A DNA stretch of 64,000 nt from Cranoglanis bouderius (lineage: Eukaryota > Chordata > Actinopteri > Siluriformes > Cranoglanididae). A program made the position numbers and the translations under genes. Below are positions 1 through 12,385 of this stretch, one piece after another. Below the pieces are notes generated by a model. The model searched no databases, was not told where the DNA came from, and saw nothing but the letters and a program-made list of their open reading frames with translations. The stretch covers positions 14,895,756 through 14,959,755 of the forward strand of contig CM042544.1 in assembly GCA_023630585.1 (NCBI GenBank). Direction: 5' to 3'. Positions within the stretch are counted from its first letter, which is position 1. Each line of letters begins with the position of its first letter.

Positions 1-942
<942 letters not shown>

Positions 943-1977
943 TCACCATCCACTTTAATAGGAACACCTGTACACCTGCTCATTTATGCAGTTATGCAAT
1001 CAGCCAATCATGTGGCAGCAGCACAATGCATTACATCATGCAGATACAGGTCAAGAGCTTCAGTTATTGTTAACATCAAACATCAGAATGGGGAAAAAGT
1101 GTGATCTCTGTGACTTTAACCGTGGCATGGTTGTTGGTGCCAGATGGGCTGATTTGAGTATTTCAGAAACTGCTGATCTCCTGGGATTTTCACACACAAC
1201 AATCTCTAGAGTTCACACAGAATGTTGTGAAAAACAAAAAAAACATCCTGTGAGTGGGGGGTCTGCAGGCTGAAACAACTTGTTGATGAGAGAGATCAGA
1301 GGAGAATGACTAGAACGACTAGACTGGTCTGAGCCGACAGGAAGTCTACAGTAACTCAAATAAGCACTCTTTACAACCATGGTGAGCAGAAAAGCGTCTT
1401 CGAACATCAAACCTTGAGGTGGATGGGCTACAACAGAAGAAGACCACATCAGGTTCCACTCCTGTCATCTGAGGCTATCATGGGCATAGACTCACCCAAA
1501 CTGCACAGTTGAAGACTAGAAACAGACCAGGTGATTTTTTTTTCTAACCTCCAACTGTCCAGTTTGGGAAAGCCTGTGCCCATGATAAGCTCAGATCCCT
1601 GTTCTTGGCTGCAAGGAATTGAACCAATCTGGCTATTTTCCTCTGATCTCTCTTATCAGCAAGGTGTTCCTGCCCACAGAACTGTCGCTCACTCAGTGTT
1701 TTTTTGTCTAACAGTCTAGAGACTGTTGTGTGTGAAAGTCCCATGAGATCAGCAGTTTCTGAAATACCCAAATCAGCCCGTCTAGTACCAACAACCATGC
1801 CATGGTTAACGTTATAGAGATCACACTTTTTCTCCATTCTGATGTTAGATGTAAACATTAACTGAAGCTCTTGGCCTGTATCTGCATGATGTAATGCATT
1901 GTGCTGCTGCCACATGATTGGCTGATGGGATAACTGCAAAAATATGCAGGTGTACAGATCTTCCTATTAAGTGTATA
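943..1977. mobile_element. Fold-back pair of Tc1-like transposon 5' halves
   Basis: The left arm (about 943-1530, plus) and the right arm (about 1535-1977, minus) are two diverged copies of the 5' end of one Tc1-like element, arranged as a large imperfect palindrome. Each begins with an AATAGGAA...CTGTACACCTGC terminus. Each encodes the transposase start with a helix-turn-helix (left: SETADLLGFSHTTISR; right: SETADLMGLSHTTVSR). Both frames are broken, and both arms stop near the WTVED part of the protein, before the catalytic core. The element is dead. Confidence 0.85.
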
Positions 1978-2042
1978 AAGAGTTAAAAGTATGATGTGGC
2001 ATTCATGAATAAATTAAAGAATTGTAATTGTTTGCAAATTGT

Positions 2043-2116
2043 TGTGGTATGTGTGCGTGTGTGTGTGCGTGTGTGCGTGTGTGTGTGTGTGTGTGCGTGT
2101 GTGCGTGTGTGTGTTT
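2043..2116. repeat. Imperfect (GT)n repeat
   Basis: GT repeat with interspersed GC steps, lying just beyond the stop codon of the minus-strand gene, in its probable 3' UTR. Confidence 0.9.
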
Positions 2117-2148
2117 TGGGGGAAGTGGGGCTAAGGGAATGGTATTGC

Positions 2149-5100
2149 TCAGAGCCTCTCCAAAGTGTCCATCATCAGCTGGACATGTTGCCTGAGGAGA
2201 TGCAAAACTGCACTAGATAAGGCTGCTGGGTCGCTGTAGAGCTCCAGGGGCTGAGAAAACAGTACTTCAGAAAGCACTGTAAGCTGATCCTATTGACAAA
2301 TTACAAACACACACACAAAAATCCAACAAAGTGTCGCTGAGTTAAAGATACAATACTGAGAATTATATCGTGCATCGTGGCATCAGAAGATATTCGACAC
2401 TTACAATAAGCACTGCGAAATACAGCTCTGCTGCAGGCTCCCACACGTCCACGTCCCACATGCTGATGAGCGCAAACATGCGCTCCAAGAATCCTCCCTC
2501 AAACTTTAGGAAACAAAGTCAACAAACAGCCGTGTCATAGCAGGGTTAAAATATGGGAAAACAAAATGAGATAAAATAGGCCATGTTCTGAAACTACATT
2601 CAAGCATCACTTTTAAATCTCCTGATAAGACACTTACTGCCTCAGGTGTTGAGCCGTTCACGAAGTAGCCGAAGAGAAGCAGCTCATAAAATACGTCCAG
2701 GAAGTTGTAATGGTGGAGCTGCACAGAGGAGAAAAATTACAAAAAGAAATACGCTTTACATATAGAAGTCGTGTTTTCTATATAATCAAAATCTTTTAGA
2801 TTTAAAAATCTGTCATTTTACACGGCCATTTGCAAGCTTACCTGGGCCCCGAAGAGCTCTGTTATAATCGACTCCTGATTGGAAGGCCTTCTCAGGAATC
2901 GAATCAAAGATTCATAGGCCAGCTGCACACCAACCACATCCTGTTTAAACAAACAAAAACAATCTCTATAACTCACTTTGGCTACTCATTTTAAACCCTA
3001 AAACGAAGCAGTACGTAAGCCTAACTATGTCCAGTACAAGAGGTCGGCTGATAGTGGATTTTACTGATACCGATAACTAAGTTGTGCAGTACCTGCTGAT
3101 AACCGATTAATCAACCGATAAAATTTTTAAATTGATACTGAATGAAAATATAAAACTCAAAGTAAAATATTGCTGAACTTTATTACAAAAATAAAGAGTA
3201 CTGACTGCACTATGAAAATGTACTGTACTTTTTAAATGAAATATATATATAAATATTAATATATGTATTAACTATTAATAAATATTAAAGTAAATGAAAG
3301 ATATACATCCAAACTGAACAATTAATCGGCAAAACCGATCAGTCGGTCGACCTCTATCCAGTACTCCACTAAAGATCACTAAAGATGCACAGATGATTTA
3401 CTACATGGGCCAAATTTCCAACTACTGCATTTCCCAGAGCCATCTTCATCATGGACATTTTATTTTAATATTTAACCTAAGAATGTGCAGGCTGTGATTG
3501 TTATTAAACAGAACATTAGCTATTGATGCTAGTTATTCCAATAGTCTTCATTACCTCATTGCCTGTTTTTTTCCCCCTCAATTTAATCACTACAACATTG
3601 TGGGGAGCAGTAACTAAAAGTATTTTGCACAAAAATGCAACAGTCTATCATCATTCTGAAGTCACCTGGTTGTTAGCTGCTGCCAGACGCATCACGATCT
3701 TCTTTCCAACCACAAACAAAAAGTTCTGGTTGTGGATGCTGGCAAGCAGAGTCTGAATATAAGACAGCAAACAATATAAGTTAAAGCAGAGTGTAATTTA
3801 CCTGAGTAACAACAGCAGCTAAACAAAGGTTTTACTCACAGAGAACGCCTGACGGAGAGCACGCAGCTTCAGCCCAATATCAGTAACCTCGCTGTCTGAA
3901 AGATGGTAGCTAAGAAACAAGAGGTGTAAATGCTTAGTGTATGTTAAACATGTATTACACCATTACACCAATAAAAACAGTGACGAGGATCGTACCTAAT
4001 AAAGGGCACCTCCAACTCCAAAAGGCTCTCCTCACTCTCCTGCAAGCCACATTAGCAATAAATCATTAAATCGCCCACAGTAAATTTTACAGATTCCCAT
4101 TCAGGTGAATAGCAGCATAGATACACATCAGGTCTAAAACACAGAATTACCTCAGAGTCTGGTTCACTCTCTGAATCACTTTGGGGAGAGTTATGAATGT
4201 TTTCCTGCACCCAAGTGGAGGTGTCCACCTGACCATCTGGACCCACATACAGGTACGTGCAGGTCACCTTTTTCAAGGGTTGCTGCTAATTAAAAAAGAC
4301 AAAAACAAATATTGACACCACAGACAAATGTACAACAGACAAAATTCCGTAAGTTACTATCTACATATACACATCATGACAATGTAATAATTTTACCACA
4401 TAATCCTCAAGTGGCACAGTGACAGACTCCATGCGGTTACAGGAAATCAATTCGGTAACTCTCCCAGATACACCCTTAAGAGAACAATTTAAAGTGAACA
4501 AAATCAACTGAAGTCACTTCAATTAACAAAGGTTTTGTGATGCTACAACGAATAATCTCTTACCTGTATGCCAGTGAAACAGTCCTCAGTTTCAGTATAA
4601 TAAGGGAATCCCTGCAAATGACAATTAGATGAAACTCAAGATCTATTTCAGAAAAGTGTTCATTTAATAATCATTAATGTCAATTCTCTTCATCAGAGTT
4701 ATAAAGATTGTGATTACCTCCTGATCCAAGTGCCGGGTCTTGGTGGTTTTAAACCAGGAGAGCCGATGCTCTCGACCCCTCATCATTCCGAGGAAGTATC
4801 TCCTAATGTTCACTGACTACAAACAGAAAAAGCAAAAACAGAAATTAGAGCTTGTAAAGAAGAGAGAGTGTGTGTATCTAAGCTGCAGGACTGTAGAATA
4901 CCCCAGACTGGAAGCTGAAGGAGTCTGCAGAGAGGAACTGAACGTTGTACCAGGCACTATTCAGCTCACCAGCACTGAGAGGCTGTGAAAAGTAGAGGAC
5001 GAAGATCATAAGTGATTCTTATCATAGCAGTTTCATACTAACACATCTAACATTCTGTCACTCTCTACACAGCAGAAACAACTTTGGAAAATTCAGTGAT

Positions 5101-5201
5101 TGGCTTTAGTAAATAAATGAAAGATTTGGTTACCAGAATGACAGCTGAAGGTTCATGATAACGTTCAGTGGGCAGCAGCTGCAGGTTTGGCTCCACGACC
5201 T

Positions 5202-5255
<54 letters not shown>

Positions 5256-7371
5256 AGTAACTGCAATTAACAAAATTTTGTGTTGCCACAAAGAATAATC
5301 CCTTAACTGTGTGCCAGTAAACAGTCCTCAGTGTTGGTATAATAAGGGAATTCCTGCAAATAACAATTAGCTGAAAGTCTACAACTACATTTCACAAAAG
5401 CGCTCTTGTAATAATCATTAATTTCAAGTCTCTTCATCAGAGTAATAAAGACCATGATTACCTCGTTATTCAAGTGGTGTATCTCTGTGGTTTCAAACCA
5501 CCAAAGCCGACTCTCTGGACCCCTCATCACTCCGAGGATGTCTCTCCTGATGTCCACTGACTAGAAATAGAGAAACAAAATTAAACATTAGAGCTTGTAA
5601 AGAAGAGAGTGTGTTTGTATCTGAGCTTCAGCACTGTAGAATACCCCAGACTGGAAGCTGAAGGAGTCTGAAGAGAGGAACTGAACTGTTCAGCTCATAA
5701 TATCATAAGTGCTTCTTATCATAGCAGTTTCATACTAACAAAACAGCTTGGCAAATTCAGTGATTGACTTTAGTAAATGAATGAAAGGTTTGGTTACCAG
5801 AACGACAGCTGAAGGTTCATGATGACATTCAGTGGGCAGCAACTGCAGGTTTGGCTCAACAACCTTAACACACACACGCACACACACACACACTTAGACT
5901 GAAGCAGCCTAAAGCTTTCAAATGTAGTTAAAATATAACTTTCTAACTGACACATACCTGGAGGACAGAGGGAGCATCTAAAGATTCTTCCAGCACATCC
6001 TCAGGCTCTGCAATAAATTACTTTTATGTGACTCAGAATTACAACTTCATTTACAACTAATATTTTGTATCGTACATTTAAAACCAACAGCCAAGTTTAT
6101 TAGTTAGTAACATTAGGATAAATATTGTATTGTGCTGAGACCTTAAAATGGGTAACCATGTTTTCAAGTGCACCAGCATTCAGCTAACTATTAAATTGTA
6201 TAATTTTTGTTTAAGCATTAATAAGAAAGGAGAATATTTTACCAGCTACTCATTGTAATGTTTAGCTCTGCTCAAATTTTATCTTAATGTAAGCTACCAA
6301 GCTAAGTAGCCAGGTTTGTTAGCAGTGTAGCGAATATTAGACCAGTGTTTCCCCACACACAGAGATGATACTTTAGTGTTGGCAAGTAGAGGTGTGTTTT
6401 TTTTTTTTCTTCTAACTAAAACACATTTTATTTACCAATCCTAAATGAACACAGGTCTGAACGAGAGAGGGAGAGAGAAGGAGAGAGAGAGAGAGGGGGG
6501 TTAAAAAAATAGAGAGAAAAAAGCTGGCAATTTGTCCCTCCTTTCGTATTAATGGTTAAACGTTAATAAGCCTGAAAGTTTGAGAGTTAGCTAGTTAACT
6601 TCTCGTTGTAAAGAAGCAGACAAACCGCAGCATTAGTAGTCGGCTTGTGTAAATTCACTGTACAGGTGACATGATTAAACTCTCTAAAACATCCTGTCCA
6701 TCTCCCAAATCTATATAAATATTATAATGTGTCATTATTACACGAGCCTTTAACCGAGTTCAGCGAGCGAACTACCTTTATACTCATTATAACGCTGTAT
6801 AAATGATTAGCTGAGATCGCTAAGTAGACAACACATCTGTAACAAAGTTGACCATGCTAACTGGCTAAAATCACTATTTAGTGTTTTTATTGTTAGCAAA
6901 GCACAATTTAATGTAAAAAAAATTTGCCAGGGTTGGTAAAAGTGCTCTACTAATGGGGTAAACATTTTATTGTGGTAATAAACTAAATTCTTAAGCCAAG
7001 CTAATCAACTTGTCTAAGTATTGTAGTGTGTGATATAAACCACTAGCCAAGTTCGCTAGCACGGTAACTAGCATGAGGCTAATTTACACCGACAAACAAG
7101 ATCGCTTGCAAGGTAGCTAACATTAGACTGTAACACTGTGTGACTTGAACATAATTTATTGTAAAAGCAGTGAGGCAGTAAAGTCACATGACCGACTGAA
7201 GCTCCTCCTACCTTGAGGAGGCTGAGTGTGGTCAGGAGGAGCGCTTCCTCTCCGCAAGCGGCGGTAAACAGAGTAACCTGCTCCGGCAGAGAGCACGACC
7301 AGCCCCGCAGCACAGGCGATCTCACCCAGGCTCCAGTTTTTCAGATCCGGCAGAAATCCTCTGAAATTCAT
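2149..7371 (-). CDS. Mitoguardin-like N-anchored membrane protein, 13 exons
   Basis: Every exon below has AG/GT borders and all join in frame: 7371-7212, 6007-5958, 5199-5134, 4982-4902, 4816-4718, 4611-4564, 4474-4397, 4285-4151, 4039-3996 with 3909-3840, 3752-3666, 2940-2842, 2718-2638, 2503-2405 and 2289-2149 (stop TGA). The product is 445 residues. Residues about 15-37 form one membrane segment followed by RRLRRG, as in signal-anchored outer mitochondrial membrane proteins. Residues about 195-250 are acidic and serine-rich (SDSESEPDSEESEESLLELE). The C-terminal half is predicted helical; its pattern (AYESLIRFL, then NFLDVFYELLLF, then SDPAALSSAVLHLL) resembles the mitoguardin C-terminal domain. 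Mitoguardins promote mitochondrial fusion and contacts with the ER. The N-terminal half is not recognised, and the protein is shorter than the roughly 600 residues usual for mitoguardins. The start has a purine at -3; the frame is also open to an upstream Met at 7477-7479. The gene structure is firm, the family assignment moderate. Confidence 0.72.
3038..3356. mobile_element. hAT-like MITE in an intron
   Basis: A 319-bp AT-rich element with terminal inverted repeats (left AAGAGGTCGGCTGAT, right complement TAGAGGTCGACCGACTGAT). It is flanked on both sides by the 8-bp direct repeat TCCAGTAC at 3030-3037 and 3357-3364. An 8-bp target duplication is typical of hAT transposons. No coding capacity. 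It lies in the intron between the exons at 3666-3752 and 2842-2940. Confidence 0.82.
5204..5253. repeat. (AC)n microsatellite at a splice acceptor
   Basis: Read on the gene strand this is (GT)n running up to the TTAAG acceptor of the exon at 5199-5134. It occupies the place of the polypyrimidine tract. Confidence 0.95.
5307..5863 (-). pseudogene. Decayed tandem copy of four exons of the mitoguardin-like gene
   Basis: Copies of exons 3-6 lie about 0.7 kb upstream of the working set, inside intron 2. The exon-3 copy (5863-5798) and exon-5 copy (5560-5462) are still open and have good splice sites. The exon-4 copy (about 5640-5690) has lost its acceptor and 5' part. The exon-6 copy (5353-5307) has lost one base, which shifts the frame, and its donor GT has become TT. 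Because exons 3-6 are all phase 0, splicing from exon 2 straight to 5199 restores the full frame, so the copy is probably skipped. Confidence 0.8.
5868..5892. repeat. Short (AC)n repeat at the duplicated exon 3
   Basis: Same position relative to the exon acceptor as the longer repeat at 5204-5253. The repeat therefore existed before the exon duplication and later differed in length. Confidence 0.9.
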
Positions 7372-7620
7372 CGTTTTCGTCGTCAGAAGAAACTTTATGT
7401 TGCGCTGAGAGAGAAGATGTCGATCCGTAGCGCAGCAGAAACTCAATGCTATGTTTTGATTTAAAAAAATGGAGCGCATTTATCACCATGGAGACAGTTT
7501 AAACACAAACAATTTTAAGACGAACAACGAACACGCAGATGACGCACAAGATTTAATGCACAGGTTCTAGAACTGGGGGTCGCGACCCCACGTGGGATTC
7601 ACCTGAGATGCGGATTGGGG
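7372..7620 (-). promoter_or_regulatory. CpG-containing 5' flank of the mitoguardin-like gene
   Basis: Sequence upstream of the start codon is much richer in CpG than its surroundings, consistent with a housekeeping-type promoter. It includes the 14-bp palindrome GGGGTCGCGACCCC at 7576-7589, which may instead be the end of a hAT-type repeat. No TATA box was assigned. Confidence 0.4.
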
Positions 7621-7673
7621 TCTCTGAATGGAAATTTGATTTATGGAATATTTAATAATAATTAAAGATACCA

Positions 7674-7674
<1 letters not shown>

Positions 7675-7715
<41 letters not shown>
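7675..7715. repeat. (ATT)n microsatellite
   Basis: About 14 uninterrupted trinucleotide units. Confidence 0.97.
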
Positions 7716-7716
<1 letters not shown>

Positions 7717-9934
7717 CAAATTTTCATTAGCCTTCATTCAATCTGGATCTCCTCTTAAGCCCATTTTACAGCAGAACGCAATCCAACCTGCTGTCATGTT
7801 AATCAAAGTGACTTTACACCGGACACTGGCAGCACACAGAGCGGATATTTCAAATAAAATATGTGTATTATTATTTTTGTGCTGTATGGTCATGCTCTTC
7901 TACTTGAAAAACTACAATATTCATACTATATTTTGCAGTGCATGCCCATAATTTAAACAGCACACAGGTGATATTTCAGTCTGTAGCCTACTGCAGCCAG
8001 TGGCAGAGCCAGGAATGTTTTTTGCAGGGGTGTCCAGTCAGGGGCCAACAGGGGCCAGTCAGGTGGCACTGAAAATGTCATTATACAAAGAAAAAATGTG
8101 TTCAACCTTAAAATACTAGGCTATTTTAGGTGCCCACTGTACAAGCATCAATAATTAATTGGACTGTTTATTCACACAAAAATGAAAATTATATCACCAT
8201 TTACTCACCCTCATATTGTTCCAAGCCTGTATAAGTTACTTCCTTGAAACCCAAGGAGATCTAAGGCAGAACGTTAACCTCAGTCATGGTGACTTTAGAC
8301 TAACAGTGTGCCTAACATATCCTTTTGTGTTTCATGAAAGAAAGTCATTATGTTAAAAACGTTCAGGTTAACTTATGGTGCTGTTAGAGCAAATAACTAC
8401 ATAGGATCTGAAAGTCAACATCATAATATATTTAATCAGTCAAATCTTTAATATGATTTCTGGCTTCAGAGTAAATGTAATATCTCCCAAAGCTGCTTGG
8501 AATGTTGAATGTTAGTACTTGGTAAAAAAAAAAAAAAAAAAAGAAAAAGTTTGCAAGCATCGAGTAAATCTTAAACATAACAATCAGCATGAGGACTTCA
8601 TTGATAACAGCACACAACAGCAACCAACAAACATAGCTTAATAAAATCTTCTGTGACTATTGAAAAGTGTTTAATACTCATTGTTTTACCATTTTAATTA
8701 AGTTAAAATAATCTATTTAAACTGTGCTGACTGCCTGTTTACCCCACAATACATGTTCTCAGCATGTCTCTTCATTTTGACATTGTTTTTGTAATGTTGA
8801 ATGAGACATTTGACATTTTTAATAGTCAGAAATAAAAGAAAGGCCTGCATAATAATTGACTATTAAATTACCATGTTAGATTCTATCATGTACTGTATAG
8901 TCTATATGAAGTGATTTCAAGGACACAGGTTTAGCTCAATGTAGGCAATAGTATGACAGAAGATTTTTTAAAAACCTGTTGGTCAAGTACTAGGCTTAGG
9001 CCTAATTTATGTCTATTTATGTTTATGAAATGAACTTAAAATGTTTAATTTGACCAATTGGGCTCTCTCTTTTTCAAGAAGCACATAACAATCCAAAAAT
9101 TGCCCATAGGGTGTACTCAATGGGAAGCCTTCAGAGTGTTTTCCTCAGAAGTCCTCTTCCCGGGTACCTGTCTACCTCAACAGTGAAGAATAACAGGACA
9201 CCGTTTTTGCTTATCTGAAGTCAGTACTGCAGAGAACACCAGCGCAACTGAACTGCAGTTCATCTGTGGTGTTCTATTTCCAGAGGTATGCCTAACAATA
9301 TAATGTATTTGTGCATGTTCCTGCTCCTGCACTTTCAAACCCTACCGTATACTATACTGAATGCTGCTTGTGTACAGACCCGTGTATATTTAAATTAACC
9401 ATTTTCTTTTGATGGGCCATCATATATGGCCTGGCTGTGCTGCAGAATTTGTCTTTGCAGGAGGCTGAGCAGGCCTTCTTCTCTGGTCCTGATTATCATA
9501 ACAGGTAAGAGTAGAAAATGTAGTTTTATTTTTTTATTTTTTACACAATGTCCAATGTATCCCTTTCTGTTAATCCAGCAGTGATTATGTTCTCCATTTA
9601 CTATTTCAGTGAAGTGGTGGAATTTAATAGAGGGATACACAAACAATTGAGGAAAGAAGGGAGAACATTCATGTGGGCTTTAAATATTTAAGGGACAGGA
9701 AAAGTCATGACAATAACATGTTATTTCTATTCGGATTTCTTGCATCTCTCTCTATTCAATTTTTCTTTTCAAGTCAGAGGGGCTTTATTGACATGAAAGT
9801 TTCAAGAAATAGTGTTCCCAAAGCATCAAAACACAATTTTTCCAAATCTTTGAACAGTACACAATAACAGTAATATGAACATTAATTGGCATGAAGCTTG
9901 ATATATATTAATTATATATGTATAGTATATAATG
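7716..9934. other. Intergenic, no gene seen
   Basis: AT-rich spacer. Positions about 8170-8345 contain a block of the widespread fish type with CATTTACTCACCCTCATATT and TTCATGAAAGAAAGTCATTA, probably an old DNA-transposon piece. A poly-A run lies at 8524-8542. The rest shows no convincing exon. Confidence 0.45.
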
Positions 9935-9947
9935 TGCGTGTGTGTGT

Positions 9948-10014
<67 letters not shown>
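9935..10014. repeat. (GT)n microsatellite
   Basis: Nearly pure GT tract of about 80 bp with one TATG interruption near its start. Confidence 0.96.
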
Positions 10015-10016
<2 letters not shown>

Positions 10017-10099
10017 CATGTGCTCTGTGGTAACTAAGCTCTTTTAAATAGGAAATTTAAAATTACAACAAGTTAAAGTAAAAGTTCCTTATTTCATTC

Positions 10100-10102
<3 letters not shown>

Positions 10103-10179
<77 letters not shown>

Positions 10180-10262
10180 GTCTCTCTCACTCTCTCAGGA
10201 GTCGGTGAAGACATCAGTTCTGCCCATGTGGCAGCTGGTGAACACAAACACAAACACACCCA

Positions 10263-10326
<64 letters not shown>

Positions 10327-10336
10327 CACACACACA
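10103..10336. repeat. (CT)n and (AC)n microsatellites
   Basis: A CT tract (10103-10198) and an AC tract (about 10245-10336) are separated by roughly 50 bp of unique sequence. Confidence 0.96.
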
Positions 10337-10766
10337 AACCAATATGTTCAGTTGCTATTATTTATTATTTTATAAAATATACACAATCTTGAATCTGCCC
10401 CCAGAGTCATCCTTGTGTCTTGCCTCTGTACTTTAAAATATGTGGTTGAGATCTAGTGACTGAAAAGGCCATAGCATATGATTCCTTCTTTATTTTACTT
10501 GATGAGTTAATTATGGTAATTAGTCACACAAATTTCTCAACATGCAGTTCTTAGCAACCAAGTTGACTTGGAAGAAAGAAAGTAGTATTTGGGTGTAATA
10601 AACCTTTAAAACTATAAATAGTTAGTATTTGGTGGAAATACTGCCTTGGTTGCACTTTTTTCTATCCTCCAGTTCAGTAGGTGGCGCTGTCACAAAAAAC
10701 TAGGTCCCTAGAAATGCGGTCCTCGGACTGTGGTCCTGAAACTGCAGCCTCCGGTAACATACTATT
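10337..10766. other. Intergenic, no gene seen
   Basis: AT-rich spacer between the AC tract and the SINE; nothing recognisable was found. Confidence 0.5.
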
Positions 10767-12385
10767 GTGAATCGTAGGGTTGGCGGTTCGATTCTCAGCC
10801 CACATGTCTCCACATGCCCAAGGACAAGACACTGAACCCCAAGTTGCTCCCGATGGCAGGCTAACATGGCAGCTCTACAGCCATTGGTGTGTGTGTGAAT
10901 GGGTGAATGAGAAACAGTGTAAAGCGCTTTGTAGAACCGCTAAGGTTAAAAAAGCACTATATACAGTGGGTATAGAAAAGAATTACACCCCTGTAAAATA
11001 ATCACTTTTTGTTGCTTGTCAGCCTGAAATGAAAACAGACAGTTTGTGTTTTATCCAGCTGTATTTACTCAGTGCAACTTATAACATCCAAGTGAAAGAT
11101 ATAACACCAACATGTCAGAGAAAAAAAAAATTTAAATAAAAAAACAGAATCATTGAGTTGGAAAAAGGATCACCCCCCCCCCCCCCCCTCCTAAAAATGA
11201 CTTGTAAACTCAATAAGGTGTAGCTAATCACCTTCTCAATGGCACACAAAGCCATTTGACTTTCAACTGTGATCAGCTGTGGTCATTTTGATTAGCTCAG
11301 CATGAAAAGAGCTTTCCTGGAGCATTTTGTAGTGCAACTGAAGCAAACAATCAAATAAATGGATAAAGTTGTGGACAGGCACAAGTCAGGAGATGGATAC
11401 AAAAAAATTTCAAAGGCTTTATCAATGCCTAGAAGCACAGTGAAGTCTATTATTAAGAAGTGGAAGGTATTTGGTACAACACAGACCCTCCCTGGATCAG
11501 GATGTCGCTCCAAACTGGATGAAAGAGCCAGGAGGAAACTGGTCAGAGAGGCTACCAAGAGGCCTACAGCAACTCTGAAGCAGTTGCAGGAATTTATGAC
11601 AAGGAGTGGTCATTGTGTGCATGTGACAATATCACAAATTATCCACAAATGTGGCTTGCATGGGAGGGTTGCAAGAAAAAAGCCACTCACGACTGAGCTT
11701 TGCCAAAATGCACCTTGAAGATTCTGAAGCCACATGGAAAAAGGTGTTATGGTCAGATGAGACTAAAATTGAATTATTTGGCCTCAACACCAAACGATAT
11801 GTCTGGCGGAAATCCAATACAGCTCACCATCCAAATAACACCATTCCTACAGTAAAGCATGGAGGTGGTAATATCCTGTTATGGGGGTGTTTCTCTGCAG
11901 CAGGGACTGGAGCACCTGTCAGGATAGAAGGAAAATGGATGGGGAAAAATACCATCAAATTCTTGAAGAAAATCTGCTGCCCTCTGCCAGAAAGTTGTCC
12001 ATGGGAAGAAGGTTTACCTTCCAACATGACAATGACCCAAAGTGTTGAAAAATGACCTGGGCAAGTGTTGCAAAGTCTAGATGTGCAAAGTTAGTAGAAA
12101 CATATCCCAACAGACTAAAGGATGTAATTAAAAAATTAAGGCAAATTAAAGCAAGGGGGTGATCCTTTTTCCAACTCAGTGATTCTGGTTTTAAATTAAA
12201 AAAAATAAAAATTCTGGCATGTTGGTGTTATATCTTTCACTTGGATGTTATAAGTTGCACTGAGTAAATACAGCTGGATAAAACAAAAACTGTGTCTGTT
12301 TTCATTTCAGGCTGAAAAGCAACAAAATGTGATTATTTTTAAGGGGGGAGATTCTTTTCTATACCCACTGTAAGTGCAGACCAGT
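10767..12385 (+). mobile_element. tRNA-derived SINE split by a Tc1 insertion
   Basis: The head carries a pol III B-box-like GGTTCGATTC at about 10786. The body ends in a GTAAAGCGCTTTGTAGAACC block followed by the AGCACTATATA end seen in fish SINEs. It is interrupted at 10962; the last bases resume at 12371 (TAAGTGCAGACC). It is therefore one older SINE with a younger transposon inside. It is not a functional tRNA gene. Confidence 0.65.
10964..12370 (+). mobile_element. Tc1-like transposon, broken transposase
   Basis: Terminal inverted repeats of about 200 bp start CAGTGGGTATAGAAAAGAAT and end with its complement. TA target duplications lie at 10962-10963 and 12371-12372. The transposase is read from 11359 with a helix-turn-helix (GDGYKKISKALSMPRSTVKS). 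It stops at 11716 and continues in another frame with WSDETKIELFG (first catalytic Asp) and the HGGGN block. The second Asp sits in FQHDNDPK around 12020, again out of frame, and the DLNPIE-type segment with the third acidic residue is deleted. It is non-autonomous. Confidence 0.92.
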
